From: DASYQD01 sp036005845
GTDB taxonomy: Bacteria > Acidobacteriota > Thermoanaerobaculia > Multivoradales > JAIOJS01
Assembly (NCBI GenBank): GCA_036005845.1
Contig: DASYQD010000183.1
Coordinates: 39,816 to 103,815 of the forward strand
DNA: 64,000 nt
Reading direction: 5' to 3'
Below are positions 33,255 to 41,695 of the stretch, piece by piece (position 1 is the stretch's first letter; each line of letters opens with the position of its first letter). The notes beneath the pieces are model-generated. The model saw only the letters and a program-made list of their open reading frames with translations. It was not told the DNA's origin and ran no database searches. The translations under genes and the position numbers were made by a program.

Positions 33255-35273
33255 ATGAAGCGACCGCGCCACCTCGCCGCCGTCCTCCTCACGACGCTGA
33301 CCGCCGGCGCCGCTGCCGCGCAGCAGCAGCAACAACAACAGAAGCAGCCGCAGGCGCCGATCGTCGAGCCGCTGCCGCCGGTCATGCAGCACCACCAGTC
33401 GCCGCCACCGCCGGTGACGCCGCAGCTCGAGATGCAGGAGCCGATGACCGCGCCGGCGCCGCCGCCCTCGCCGTCGGGGAGCTGGCCGTACCAGCCGTGC
33501 ACGGTCGGTACTCCCGCGTACCCGGACGTGCCGGGCGTCTGCCTGCCGTATCCGCAGCCGTGGCCGCCGCCACCGCCGACGATGCCGGTGACCACTGGCT
33601 GCCCGGGCAAGGACTGCAAGACCGTCATCACCACCAGCGAAGGCATCTTCCCGCCCAGCAACCCGTTCGCCTGGGAGACCTTCCCCGGCACCAACTTCCT
33701 GCCCACGGTCTACAGCAACGTCTACGACTCGGCCGGCAACGAGGTGCTCAACACGCTGCCCTCGACGCCCGACATCCCCTACGCCCTCCACGACGGCGTC
33801 CCCCAGGTGTCGCAGATCAACCCCACATCGCCCGAGGACGACCTCAAGACGATCTTCGACGAGGTGCTGCGCCTCGCCGCCGGCGATGTCCGCAAGCCCG
33901 ACACCGAGCAGAGCGGCCTCGACCCCATGGACCGCAAGTACGACGACGCGGCGATCGTCGCCGGCCTGCGCCTCGCCAACGACATCCTCGAGGGCAACGC
34001 GGTCGGCAACCGCGCCTACAGCGGCTTCCCGCTGCTGCACTACACCGGGCCCGAGAAGGTGCGTTCGGTGGTGCCGATCCTCGACAGCGCGGGCAAGATC
34101 GTCGGCGGCAACGTCGACGTGCACCAGGTCTGGTACGACCAGCGCATCGAGTCGGACACCGCGTACATCGACGCCAGCGCCGTCAAAGCCGCCGGCGTGA
34201 CGTGGACGGTGACCTACGTTGTCGACGTGCTCAACCGCGGGCGCGACGACTTCTCGCCCTACGTCATGTACATCGACGCGCCGACGGGCAAGCCCGGCGT
34301 CGGCATGGATCAGAGCTTCTTCGACATGGAGGACGGCACCCGCACCGTCTTCCGCATCAAGATGGCGCCGGCGAGCTACTTCAACCTCGTCTACACCTGG
34401 GGCTGGCGGATGCACCCGCCGCGCGCGCAGGTGATGGAGAACGCCGGCAAGACGATCAGCTACTGCAAGACGCCGCCATGCACGCCCGCGGCGCCGCCAG
34501 AGTGTCCCGCGAGCTACCAGGGCAAGACCCTGCCGCAGCTCGAACAGGCGGTGTTCTGCCCGGCCGACGAGCCCGATTGCACCTCGGTGCGCTGCGGCCC
34601 CGACGAGCCGCCCGTGCTGCCCGACGGCCAGCTCTCGCCCTGCGAGAAGAAGAAGCTCCACGCCATCGCCCAGATCGGCGAGCTGGCGCCGGAGAAGCGC
34701 ATGTGGCTGGCGGTCGCCGACGCGCGCGCGGCGGCGGCGCGCGGCGACTGGACGACGGTGGCGAAGCTCGTGCGCGAGCGCGCGCTGCCCGCCTACTTCG
34801 ACTGGCTCAACCGCAACCAGCTTCCCGCCGGCGTGGTGCGCGATCCGGACTCGGACGTGACGCTGCTCTACGTCAACAACTCGACCTACGGCGAGATCAC
34901 CAGCGGCGAGTGGGGCCGCTGGGACGCCTGGCAGATCCGCCCCAAGAAGCTCAAGGTCACCATCTACAACGGCGACCACTACGTGCACGCCTACACCATG
35001 GTCGACTTCGGCGGCAACCGCGGTTGGGAGAACACCTTCAAATCGACGGTGAAGGAGGCGGGCTCCGGCTGCTGGTTCACCTTCGGCCGCAACTGGTGGT
35101 GGATCGCCGTCGGCGGCCCGCTCAACCCCTACGTCTGCGTCGACTCGACGAGCGACCTCGCGCCGGGCGTGCACAAGCTGGAGATCGACCTCGACTACGA
35201 CCCGTCGCGTCGCCTGCGCCTCTACCAGTTCGATCCCTTCCACCACGACGTGGCGATCTACTCGATCCACTGA
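33255..35273 (+). CDS. 672-aa secreted protein of unknown function
   Basis: A 672-residue protein with a signal peptide (AAVLLTTLTAGAAAA), then a seven-glutamine run encoded by CAG/CAA codons (33321-33341) and a Pro-rich linker to about residue 110. The mature part is rich in Trp, Tyr, Cys and Asp: DPMDRKYDDAAIVAGLRL, VVDVLNRGRDDFSPYVMYID, YFNLVYTWGWRMHPPRAQ, and a C-terminal SGCWFTFGRNWWWIAVGG to HHDVAIYSIH. I do not recognise a family. It is the third gene of the oxidase operon (27 bp after the SCO-like gene), so it may be an oxidase partner, substrate-binding protein or surface component. Confidence 0.75.
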   Translation: MKRPRHLAAVLLTTLTAGAAAAQQQQQQQKQPQAPIVEPLPPVMQHHQSPPPPVTPQLEMQEPMTAPAPPPSPSGSWPYQPCTVGTPAYPDVPGVCLPYPQPWPPPPPTMPVTTGCPGKDCKTVITTSEGIFPPSNPFAWETFPGTNFLPTVYSNVYDSAGNEVLNTLPSTPDIPYALHDGVPQVSQINPTSPEDDLKTIFDEVLRLAAGDVRKPDTEQSGLDPMDRKYDDAAIVAGLRLANDILEGNAVGNRAYSGFPLLHYTGPEKVRSVVPILDSAGKIVGGNVDVHQVWYDQRIESDTAYIDASAVKAAGVTWTVTYVVDVLNRGRDDFSPYVMYIDAPTGKPGVGMDQSFFDMEDGTRTVFRIKMAPASYFNLVYTWGWRMHPPRAQVMENAGKTISYCKTPPCTPAAPPECPASYQGKTLPQLEQAVFCPADEPDCTSVRCGPDEPPVLPDGQLSPCEKKKLHAIAQIGELAPEKRMWLAVADARAAAARGDWTTVAKLVRERALPAYFDWLNRNQLPAGVVRDPDSDVTLLYVNNSTYGEITSGEWGRWDAWQIRPKKLKVTIYNGDHYVHAYTMVDFGGNRGWENTFKSTVKEAGSGCWFTFGRNWWWIAVGGPLNPYVCVDSTSDLAPGVHKLEIDLDYDPSRRLRLYQFDPFHHDVAIYSIH

Positions 35274-35279
35274 GGGAGG

Positions 35280-35302
35280 GCAGCGGCAGCGGAGCCGCCT
35301 GC
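35280..35302 (+). terminator. Hairpin after the oxidase operon
   Basis: GCAGCGGC (35280-35287) pairs with GCCGCCTGC (35294-35302) with one bulge and a 6-nt loop. No T-run follows. It ends just before the -10 of the next gene. Confidence 0.3.
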
Positions 35303-35308
35303 TAGCAT
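35303..35308 (+). promoter_or_regulatory. -10-like TAGCAT, leaderless arrangement
   Basis: TAGCAT ends 6 nt before the GTG at 35315. There is no Shine-Dalgarno sequence. Confidence 0.4.
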
Positions 35309-35314
35309 CCTCGG

Positions 35315-36436
35315 GTGGACGTTTCGGATGTTCGTGCTGCGGTCGATCCCGAGCGTCCGCTCGACCTGCTGGTGATCGGTGCCGGCCCGACGGGGCTGGC
35401 GATCGGCGCCGCGGCGATCCAGGCCGGGCTCGAGGTGGCGGTGCTCGACCGCGGCGGGCTCTGCGACGGGATCCGCCAGTATCCGACGGACCTGCAGTTC
35501 TTCACCACCCGCGAGCGGCTGGAGATCGCCGGCGTGCCGTTCGCGATTCCCGACGCCAAGCCCAACCGCAAGCAGGCGCTGGCGTACTACCGCGAGGTGG
35601 CGCGGCACTGGCGTGTGCCGCTGGTGCTGCACCAAACGGTGACGAACGTGCGCCGCGCCGGCGACGGCTTCGAGGTGACCCGCCTGCGCAGCGGCGCCAA
35701 CGGCAACGGCAACGCGACCGAGCGTCGCTGGCGCGCCGGCGCGGTGGCGCTCGCCAGCGGCTACTTCGGCAAGCCGATCCGCCTCGGCGTTCCGGGCGAG
35801 GACCTGCCGTGGGTGTCGTCGCGCTACCGCGAGGCGTACGGCCACTTCGGCGACCGCGTCGTGGTGGTCGGCGCCGGCAACACCGCGGCGGAGGCGGCGC
35901 TCGAGCTCTATCGCTGGGGCGCGCAGGTCACCGTCATCCACCGCGGCGCCGCGTTCCGCCCCGGCGTCAAGTACTGGCTGAAGCCGGATCTCGAGAACCG
36001 CATCGCCGAAGGCTCCATCCCGGCGCTGATGCACACGACGGTCGAAGCCTTCGTCGACGGCCATTCCGTGTCGTCCCCGATGGCCGTCGAGGTGCGCACG
36101 CCGGAGGGTCGCCGCAGCATCCCGGCCGACGCCGCCTACGTGCTGATCGGCTACCTGCCCGAGCTCGAGCTGGCGCGCCAGGTCGGGGTGACGCTCGAGC
36201 CCGAGACGCTGATTCCGCGCGTGGATCCCGAGACCTGCGAAAGCGACGTGCCCGGCTTCTTCATCGCCGGCACGATCCAAGCCGGGAAGTTCACCAACCG
36301 CATCTTCATCGAGAACTCGCGTGACCATGGCCCGCGCATCGTCGCCTGCCTGGCGCGGCGCCGCGGCGACGACGCCGTGGCGGGCGAGCTTCTCGCCGCA
36401 GTCGGCCCCGCCGGCCGCGAGGCGCTGCTGGATTGA
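35315..36436 (+). CDS. YpdA-type FAD-dependent reductase (bacillithiol disulfide reductase family)
   Basis: A 373-residue two-dinucleotide flavoprotein. The FAD site is LLVIGAGPTGLAIGAAAIQA. QYPTDLQFFTTRERLEIAG is the conserved YpdA segment near the flavin. The NADPH site is VVVVGAGNTAAEAALELYRW with VTVIHRG. PETCESDVPGFFIAGTIQAG closes the FAD domain. No CxxC redox pair is present, as expected for YpdA/Bdr, which reduces bacillithiol disulfide. Whether this lineage makes bacillithiol is unknown from the window. The GTG start at 35315 follows a -10 by 6 nt. A coupled VWFA gene follows. Confidence 0.82.
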   Translation: MDVSDVRAAVDPERPLDLLVIGAGPTGLAIGAAAIQAGLEVAVLDRGGLCDGIRQYPTDLQFFTTRERLEIAGVPFAIPDAKPNRKQALAYYREVARHWRVPLVLHQTVTNVRRAGDGFEVTRLRSGANGNGNATERRWRAGAVALASGYFGKPIRLGVPGEDLPWVSSRYREAYGHFGDRVVVVGAGNTAAEAALELYRWGAQVTVIHRGAAFRPGVKYWLKPDLENRIAEGSIPALMHTTVEAFVDGHSVSSPMAVEVRTPEGRRSIPADAAYVLIGYLPELELARQVGVTLEPETLIPRVDPETCESDVPGFFIAGTIQAGKFTNRIFIENSRDHGPRIVACLARRRGDDAVAGELLAAVGPAGREALLD

Positions 36437-36447
36437 GGGCCTTCGCG

Positions 36448-38097
36448 ATGGCACGCCCCGCTGCGCTCCTCGCGGTGACGTTCGGGCTCGCGCTGGGCAT
36501 TCCCGCGGCTGCTCAAACCCCGGCGCAGACGGCGCACCCCGGCGTCTTCGGCGAAGCGCTCGACGTGCGCGTCGTCAACGTCGAGGTGGTGGTCACCGAC
36601 AAGAAGGGCACGCGCGTCGACGGCCTGCGCGCCGAGGACTTCACGCTCGAGGTGGACGGCAAGGTGGTGCCCATCGACTACTTCGCCGAGGTGGTCGGTG
36701 GCCGCGTCGGCGAGGGTGGTACCGCAGAGGCGCCGGCCGCGGCGGTACCGCCCGCGGCGGAGGCCGGCGCGCCGCTCGGCGTGAGCTGGCTGGTCTTCGT
36801 CGACGACTACTTCAGCGTCCAGCGCGACCGCAACCAGGTGCTCGAGGCGCTGTCGAAGCAGCTCGGCCACCTCGGGCCCGCGGACCGCATGGCAGTGGTG
36901 GCGTTCGACGGCAAACGTCTCACCATGCTCTCCACCTGGAGCGACTCGCCGCGCGCCCTCGAGCGCGCCCTTGCCGCCGCCGAGAAGCGGCCGGCGATGG
37001 GGCTGCAGCGCCTCGCGGAGCGCCGTTCGCTGGTCGACGACCAGGACCAGCGCACGCGCGGCGGCCTGCCGCGGATGTCGGCCGACCCGACGCACCTCGA
37101 TCCCGACGAGCGGCGATTCGTCGATCTCCTCACCTCGCAGGTGCAGCGCTCGGTGGGCGCCGCGGCGGCGACGCTGCGCGCCTTCGCCGCGCCGCCGGGG
37201 CGCAAGGCGATGCTGCTGCTCTCCGGCGGCTGGCCCTGGAGGCCGGTCGACTCGGTGGTCGCCGACCCCAACCGCGTCGTCACCGAGTCCACGGTGGGCG
37301 CCGAGCCGCTCTTTCGGCCGCTCGCCGACGTCGCCAACCTGCTCGGCTACACGCTCTACCCGGTCGACGTGCCGGGGATGTCGCAGCGGCTCGTCGACGT
37401 CTCGCTCGGCGGCCCGCCGTCGTTCGGCAGCGCGATCGCCGAGAGCCGCCGCGAGCAGGACCTCCATCTCTCGCTCGACTGGCTGGCGGAGACGACCGGC
37501 GGCCGCGCCTTCCTCAACGCCAACCGGCTGTCGGTCTTCGAGGAGACGGTCACCGACACGCGCTCCTTCTACTGGCTCGGCTTCACGCCGAAGCGCAGCG
37601 GCGACGACAAACCGCACGCGGTGAAGGTGACGGTGAAGCGGCCCGGGCTCGAGGTGCGCTCGCGCAACGGCTTCCTCGACGCCTCGCGCAACGCCGAGGT
37701 GTCGATGGCGGTGGAGAGCGCGCTGCTCTTCGGCAATCCGGCGAGCTCGCTGCCGCTGCAGGTGGCGGTGGGCAAGCCCGAGAAGATGCGCGGGCGCACG
37801 ATGAAGGTGCCGATCGTGCTGCAGGTGCCGCTCGACCAGCTGACGCCGCTGCCGACCGCCGACGGCCAGGTCGTGCAGGTGGAGCTGCGCGTCGGCGCCC
37901 AGGACGCCGACGGCAACACGGCGGCGATCCCGGTCATCCCGCTGCAGATGAAGCTCGCGGGCCCGGTGAAGCCGGGCGACACCGGCCGCTACGCCACCGA
38001 CCTGCTGCTGCGCCGCGGCGAGCACGACCTCGTCATCGCGCTGTACGAGCCCGTCTCGGGCAAGGTATTCTCCGCCTCCGCCCGCATCGCTCCCTAG
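36448..38097 (+). CDS. VWFA-related secreted protein (acidobacterial family), copy 1
   Basis: A 549-residue protein with a signal peptide (LLAVTFGLALGIPAAAQ). The N-terminal part DVRVVNVEVVVTDKKGTRVD and GLRAEDFTLEVDGK is the conserved lead-in of the acidobacterial VWFA-related family. A VWFA-like domain (LVFVDDYFSV to about 400) lacks the standard DxSxS metal site. A C-terminal beta domain of about 120 residues follows. These proteins are exported and are common in Acidobacteriota with unknown function. The ATG at 36448 has GAGGG upstream; a TTG at 36433 overlapping the previous stop would add five residues. It is 43 bp upstream of copy 2. Confidence 0.85.
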   Translation: MARPAALLAVTFGLALGIPAAAQTPAQTAHPGVFGEALDVRVVNVEVVVTDKKGTRVDGLRAEDFTLEVDGKVVPIDYFAEVVGGRVGEGGTAEAPAAAVPPAAEAGAPLGVSWLVFVDDYFSVQRDRNQVLEALSKQLGHLGPADRMAVVAFDGKRLTMLSTWSDSPRALERALAAAEKRPAMGLQRLAERRSLVDDQDQRTRGGLPRMSADPTHLDPDERRFVDLLTSQVQRSVGAAAATLRAFAAPPGRKAMLLLSGGWPWRPVDSVVADPNRVVTESTVGAEPLFRPLADVANLLGYTLYPVDVPGMSQRLVDVSLGGPPSFGSAIAESRREQDLHLSLDWLAETTGGRAFLNANRLSVFEETVTDTRSFYWLGFTPKRSGDDKPHAVKVTVKRPGLEVRSRNGFLDASRNAEVSMAVESALLFGNPASSLPLQVAVGKPEKMRGRTMKVPIVLQVPLDQLTPLPTADGQVVQVELRVGAQDADGNTAAIPVIPLQMKLAGPVKPGDTGRYATDLLLRRGEHDLVIALYEPVSGKVFSASARIAP

Positions 38098-38140
38098 CCC
38101 CGCCTCTTTCTAGAACCTCGCCCAGGAGTCGACCACCAGG

Positions 38141-39877
38141 ATGTCATCCCACTTCCCGCGACCGTACGCTGCCCTTCTTACCGTCGCGCTGGCGCTCACG
38201 CCGGCCGTCGCGCAGGCCAAGCCCGCCAAGCCACCGGAGCAGCCCTCGCCGGCGGCTGGCTCGGCGGCGCAGCAGGGCGCCTACTTCGAGAACGTGAACG
38301 TCGACCTCATCAACGTCGAGGTGTTCGTCACCGACAAGGCCGGCAACCCGGTCAAGGGACTCACCCAGGACGACTTCCAGATCCTCGAGGACGGCCGGCC
38401 GGTGACGATCTCCAACTTCTACTCGGTGGACGAGGCCGCCAAGGCGCGCACGCCGGGCGCGCTGCTGCCGCTGCCGCCGACGGCCCCGCGGGCCGACGGC
38501 GTGGTGATGCCCGAGGCGGTGCCGGAGGAGCAGCGGCTCTACCTCGTCGTCTACATCGACAACTTCAACATCAAGCCGTTCAACCGCAACCGCGTCTTCC
38601 GCCGCCTGCGCGAGTTCCTCGACAACAACGTCGACCAGGAAGACAAGGTGATGCTGGTCACCTACAACCGCTCGTTCAAGGAGCGCGTCTCGTTCACCTC
38701 GGACCCGGCGCTCGTCAACAGCGCCCTCTTCGAGATCGAGAAGGAGACCGGCTACGGCGTCCACCGCGAGTCGGACCGCAACGACGCGCTGCGCGACATC
38801 GAGGACGCCGACAACGTCCAGCAGGCGATCGGCAAGGTACGTGCTTATGCCGGCTCGCTCTACAACGACACCATGGTGAGCATCGACGCCATCAAGGACC
38901 TCGTCGGCACGCTGGGCGGCCTGCCGGGGCGCAAGGCGATCCTCTACGTCAGCGAGGGGCTGCCGATGGTGGCGGCGGAGGATCTCTTCCAGGCGCTCAA
39001 CGAGAAGTTCCGCGAGTCGTCGGTGCTGCTCGAGGCGCGCGAGTTCGACGCCAGCCGCCGCATCCAGGAGCTGGCCGCGCAGGCCAACGCCAACCGCGTC
39101 ACCTTCTACACCATCGACGCCGGCGGGCTGCGCACTTACTCGTCGTCGTCGGCGGAGCGGCAGACCGCGGGCACACCCGGCATGTCGACCTTCATCGACA
39201 GCCAGAACGTCTACAACCTGCAGGCGCCGCTGCTCACCCTCGCCGAGGACACCGGCGGCAAGGCGATCATCAACACCAACGACGTCGGCGACTCGCTGAA
39301 GGCGGTGGCGCACGACCTGCGCACCTACTACTCGCTGGGCTATCAGCCGGCGAAGATCGGCGACGGCCGCTACCACCGCATCGAGGTGAAAGTGAAGGGC
39401 GGCCGCGACCGCACGCTGCGGGTGCGCCACCGCACCGGCTACCGCGACAAGCCGGTGGAGCAGCGGATGAACGACGGCACCATGGCGAGCCTGCTCTTCG
39501 GCGAGCTGTCGAACCCGCTCGGCGTGTCGCTGGAGTTCGGCACGCCGACGCCGCGCGAGGGCGGCCACTCGCTGGTGCCGATCCACCTGCGCATCCCGCT
39601 CGACAAGGTGACGCTGATCCCGCAAGGCGACAACCAGGAGGCGCACCTGCGCGCCTTCATCGGCGTGCTCGACGAAGAGGGCGGCACCTCGCCGGTGCAG
39701 GTGGCGCCGATCACCATCCAGATCCCCAACGCCGACATCGACAAGGCGAAGGCGCAGGGCTGGGGCTACGAGCTGACGCTGCTGATGCGCGAGGGGCGGC
39801 AGAAGGTGGCCGTGGGGCTGCGCGACGACCTCGGCGGCACCAGCTCGTTCGTCAGCGGCGGTATTCTCGTGCGCTAG
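38141..39877 (+). CDS. VWFA-related secreted protein (acidobacterial family), copy 2
   Basis: A 578-residue paralogue of the preceding gene. It has a signal peptide (LLTVALALTPAVAQA), the matching lead-in VDLINVEVFVTDKAGNPVKG and LTQDDFQILEDGRPV, the VWFA-like core LYLVVYIDNFNIKPFNRNRV through GLPGRKAILYVSEGLPM, and the conserved TYYSLGYQPAKIGDGRYH segment. It is more complete than copy 1. The MIDAS-type metal site is also degenerate (DNFNI). Both carry LDxxT-type C-terminal beta strands. They probably form a tandem operon with the small membrane protein that follows. Confidence 0.86.
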   Translation: MSSHFPRPYAALLTVALALTPAVAQAKPAKPPEQPSPAAGSAAQQGAYFENVNVDLINVEVFVTDKAGNPVKGLTQDDFQILEDGRPVTISNFYSVDEAAKARTPGALLPLPPTAPRADGVVMPEAVPEEQRLYLVVYIDNFNIKPFNRNRVFRRLREFLDNNVDQEDKVMLVTYNRSFKERVSFTSDPALVNSALFEIEKETGYGVHRESDRNDALRDIEDADNVQQAIGKVRAYAGSLYNDTMVSIDAIKDLVGTLGGLPGRKAILYVSEGLPMVAAEDLFQALNEKFRESSVLLEAREFDASRRIQELAAQANANRVTFYTIDAGGLRTYSSSSAERQTAGTPGMSTFIDSQNVYNLQAPLLTLAEDTGGKAIINTNDVGDSLKAVAHDLRTYYSLGYQPAKIGDGRYHRIEVKVKGGRDRTLRVRHRTGYRDKPVEQRMNDGTMASLLFGELSNPLGVSLEFGTPTPREGGHSLVPIHLRIPLDKVTLIPQGDNQEAHLRAFIGVLDEEGGTSPVQVAPITIQIPNADIDKAKAQGWGYELTLLMREGRQKVAVGLRDDLGGTSSFVSGGILVR

Positions 39878-39908
39878 AGATTCCAGAGAGGGAGCGAGCA
39901 GGGCGACG

Positions 39909-40379
39909 ATGGAGAGCATCCGGCGGCGGGGGAGGGACTGGGGCGAACGGCTGCTGGTGCTGCGCGACGCGCTGGGCGAGCTCTACGCCGCCGAGGGCGC
40001 GGCGCTGTCGCGCGACCTCCAGCGCTGGGGCAAGGGTTTCCTCGTCGCGGTGCTGCTGCTCGTCGCGGCGCTGATGCTCGGCTTCTGGCTGCTGGCGGTG
40101 CTCGTCGGCTTCCTGGTGGCGCTGCTCGCCATCTGGCTGCCGGTGTGGGCGGCGACCCTCATCACCGCCGGGGTCCTCGCTCTCGTCGTCGGCGCCCTCG
40201 CCTGGCTCGGCTGGCGGCGCCTGGCGAAGCTGGGCGGACCGCTGGGCCGCGTGCAGCGCCGCTGGCGCGATCACTTCGACTGGTGGCAGGAGCGCGTCTT
40301 CGAGCAGCCGCCGCCGGGACCTGCCGAAGGCGAGCGCGACGACGTGCGCAACGTGGGAGGAGCGCGCGATGCCCACTGA
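39909..40379 (+). CDS. Phage-holin-family (DUF1469) membrane protein
   Basis: A 156-residue protein with two adjacent hydrophobic helices (FLVAVLLLVAALMLGFWLLA; WAATLITAGVLALVVGALAW) flanked by basic residues and an amphipathic N-terminus (DALGELYAAEGAALSRDLQR). This matches the DUF1469/putative Actinobacterial Holin-X family, which despite the name is chromosomal and not linked to phage. Function unknown, perhaps membrane structure. It follows copy 2 of the VWFA pair by 31 bp and overlaps the next small gene by 11 bp. Confidence 0.72.
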   Translation: MESIRRRGRDWGERLLVLRDALGELYAAEGAALSRDLQRWGKGFLVAVLLLVAALMLGFWLLAVLVGFLVALLAIWLPVWAATLITAGVLALVVGALAWLGWRRLAKLGGPLGRVQRRWRDHFDWWQERVFEQPPPGPAEGERDDVRNVGGARDAH

Positions 40380-40599
40380 GCGTGAGCCTGGACGTCCAGA
40401 ACCCAACGAGGAAGACCAGCGCGTTGCCGAGAGCCGCCGCCTGGTCGAGGAGTGCTTCGCCAACCTTCGCGGCGCCGCCCACGAAGACCTCGGCATCGCC
40501 CCGAAGAGCCGGAGCTGGGTGCTGCCGGTGGTCGGCCTCGCCGTCGGCTTCGGCCTCGCCGTGCGCGCCTTTCGCCGCCGCCGCTGGCTGAAGAGCTGA
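40369..40599 (+). CDS. Small hypothetical membrane-anchored protein
   Basis: A 76-residue protein beginning MPTEREPGRPEPNEEDQRVA, with a helical middle (AESRRLVEECFANLRGAAHE) and one C-terminal hydrophobic helix (VLPVVGLAVGFGLAVRAFRR). It overlaps the preceding holin-family gene, so it is probably co-translated. I do not recognise a family. Confidence 0.6.
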   Translation: MPTEREPGRPEPNEEDQRVAESRRLVEECFANLRGAAHEDLGIAPKSRSWVLPVVGLAVGFGLAVRAFRRRRWLKS

Positions 40600-40755
40600 G
40601 CCGAACGCTTCTCTCTGACGGAGCGTGACTTGCGGAACGTGACTTGCAAGCAGCGCGGCAGGGCCCGGGTGTGTCGCTAGCCGTCGCGCCGGGGTCGTGC
40701 CGTCCGCGCACGGTCACAGGGGCCGCGCCCGGCCGGCAGGGGGGGCGAGCGGGTC
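40600..40755 (+). other. Intergenic region with a 10-bp direct repeat
   Basis: CGTGACTTGC occurs at 40624-40633 and again at 40638-40647 (14-bp period). No full promoter is clear. The rest of the 156-bp gap contains nothing I recognise. The repeat could be an operator for the DUF4177 gene. Confidence 0.35.
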
Positions 40756-40944
40756 ATGGCGAAGTGGGAGTACAAGGTCATCAACATCCGCAGCGAGAAC
40801 TACCGCCTGGATCCCAACTCGGTCGGCCAGCTCAACGCCCTGGGAGACGAAGGGTGGGAGCTCACGGCGATGACGTCGGTGAACTTCAAGACCGGCGCGA
40901 CCGACAACATCGCCATGGTCTTCAAGCGGCCGCTCCAGTCCTGA
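40756..40944 (+). CDS. DUF4177-like small protein
   Basis: A 62-residue protein: MAKWEYKVINIRSENY, then LNALGDEGWELTAMTSVNFK, and IAMVFKRPL. The core LG.EGWEL matches DUF4177, a small alpha/beta domain of unknown function. There is no clear Shine-Dalgarno sequence, and the leader is G-rich. The stop is 49 bp before the DUF2064 gene. Confidence 0.75.
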   Translation: MAKWEYKVINIRSENYRLDPNSVGQLNALGDEGWELTAMTSVNFKTGATDNIAMVFKRPLQS

Positions 40945-40993
40945 GCGCGCTCGCCGCCGGGTCCGCTGTCGGCGCCCGCTTCTACAAAGGGCG

Positions 40994-41695
40994 ATGAACC
41001 GCCTGCCGTGCCTCCTGCTGTTCACCAAGCCGGCGCGGCCGGGAAAGGTGAAGACGCGGCTGGTCGGCGCCGGGTTGTCGGCGGAGCGGGCGGCGGCGCT
41101 CCACGCGGCGTTCCTCGGCGATCTCTGCGAGCGGCTCGCCGGCGCGCCGGCGTTCGAGCTGCGGCTGGCGTGGGCGCTCGACAACGGCGAGGAAGCGCCG
41201 GTGTCGCCCGTGCCGGCGGTAATACAGCGGGGCGTGACCCTTGGCGGTCGGCTCTTCAGCGCGCTGAGCGATGCCGCGATGGAGCACGAGCTCGTCGCCG
41301 CCGTCGGCAGCGATCACCCCGAGCTGTCGTGCGCGCGCGTCGACGAAGCGTTCGCCGCGCTTGGCCGCGGCGCCGACGTCGCGATCGGTCCCGCGCTCGA
41401 CGGGGGCTATTACCTGATCGCGCTGCGCCGCGAGGCGCTCTCGGCGCAACTCTTCGCCGACGTGCCGTGGAGCACAAGCGGTGTGCTGGCGGCGACGCTC
41501 GCGCGCTGCGACGAGCTCGGCCTCGCGGTGGCGCTGCTGCCACCAGAGGGCGACATCGACACGCCGGCCGATCTCGACCGGCTGGCAACGTCACTGGCGC
41601 AGGGGCGCGGGCCGAGTTGTCCGCGCACCAGCGCCTTGCTGCAGTCGTGGGGGATGCTGGAACCCGCCGTCGCGGCGGGCGCTGCGACGTCATGA
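40994..41695 (+). CDS. DUF2064 (TIGR04282-type) glycosyltransferase-like protein
   Basis: A 233-residue GT-A-fold protein. MNRLPCLLLFTKPARPGKVK TR starts the family nucleotide site, and AVGSDHPELS and GPALDGGYYLIAL are the conserved later motifs. Members are annotated as arsenosugar-biosynthesis-associated transferases or simply DUF2064; they resemble nucleotidyl and glycosyl transferases. No arsenic genes are nearby, so the substrate is open. The ATGA overlap with nnr suggests one operon. Confidence 0.8.
   Translation: MNRLPCLLLFTKPARPGKVKTRLVGAGLSAERAAALHAAFLGDLCERLAGAPAFELRLAWALDNGEEAPVSPVPAVIQRGVTLGGRLFSALSDAAMEHELVAAVGSDHPELSCARVDEAFAALGRGADVAIGPALDGGYYLIALRREALSAQLFADVPWSTSGVLAATLARCDELGLAVALLPPEGDIDTPADLDRLATSLAQGRGPSCPRTSALLQSWGMLEPAVAAGAATS

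Noticed and set aside
39909..40379. Phage holin as evidence of a prophage
   Set aside because: The family is a chromosomal membrane protein despite its name. No phage structural, integrase or lysis genes lie nearby.
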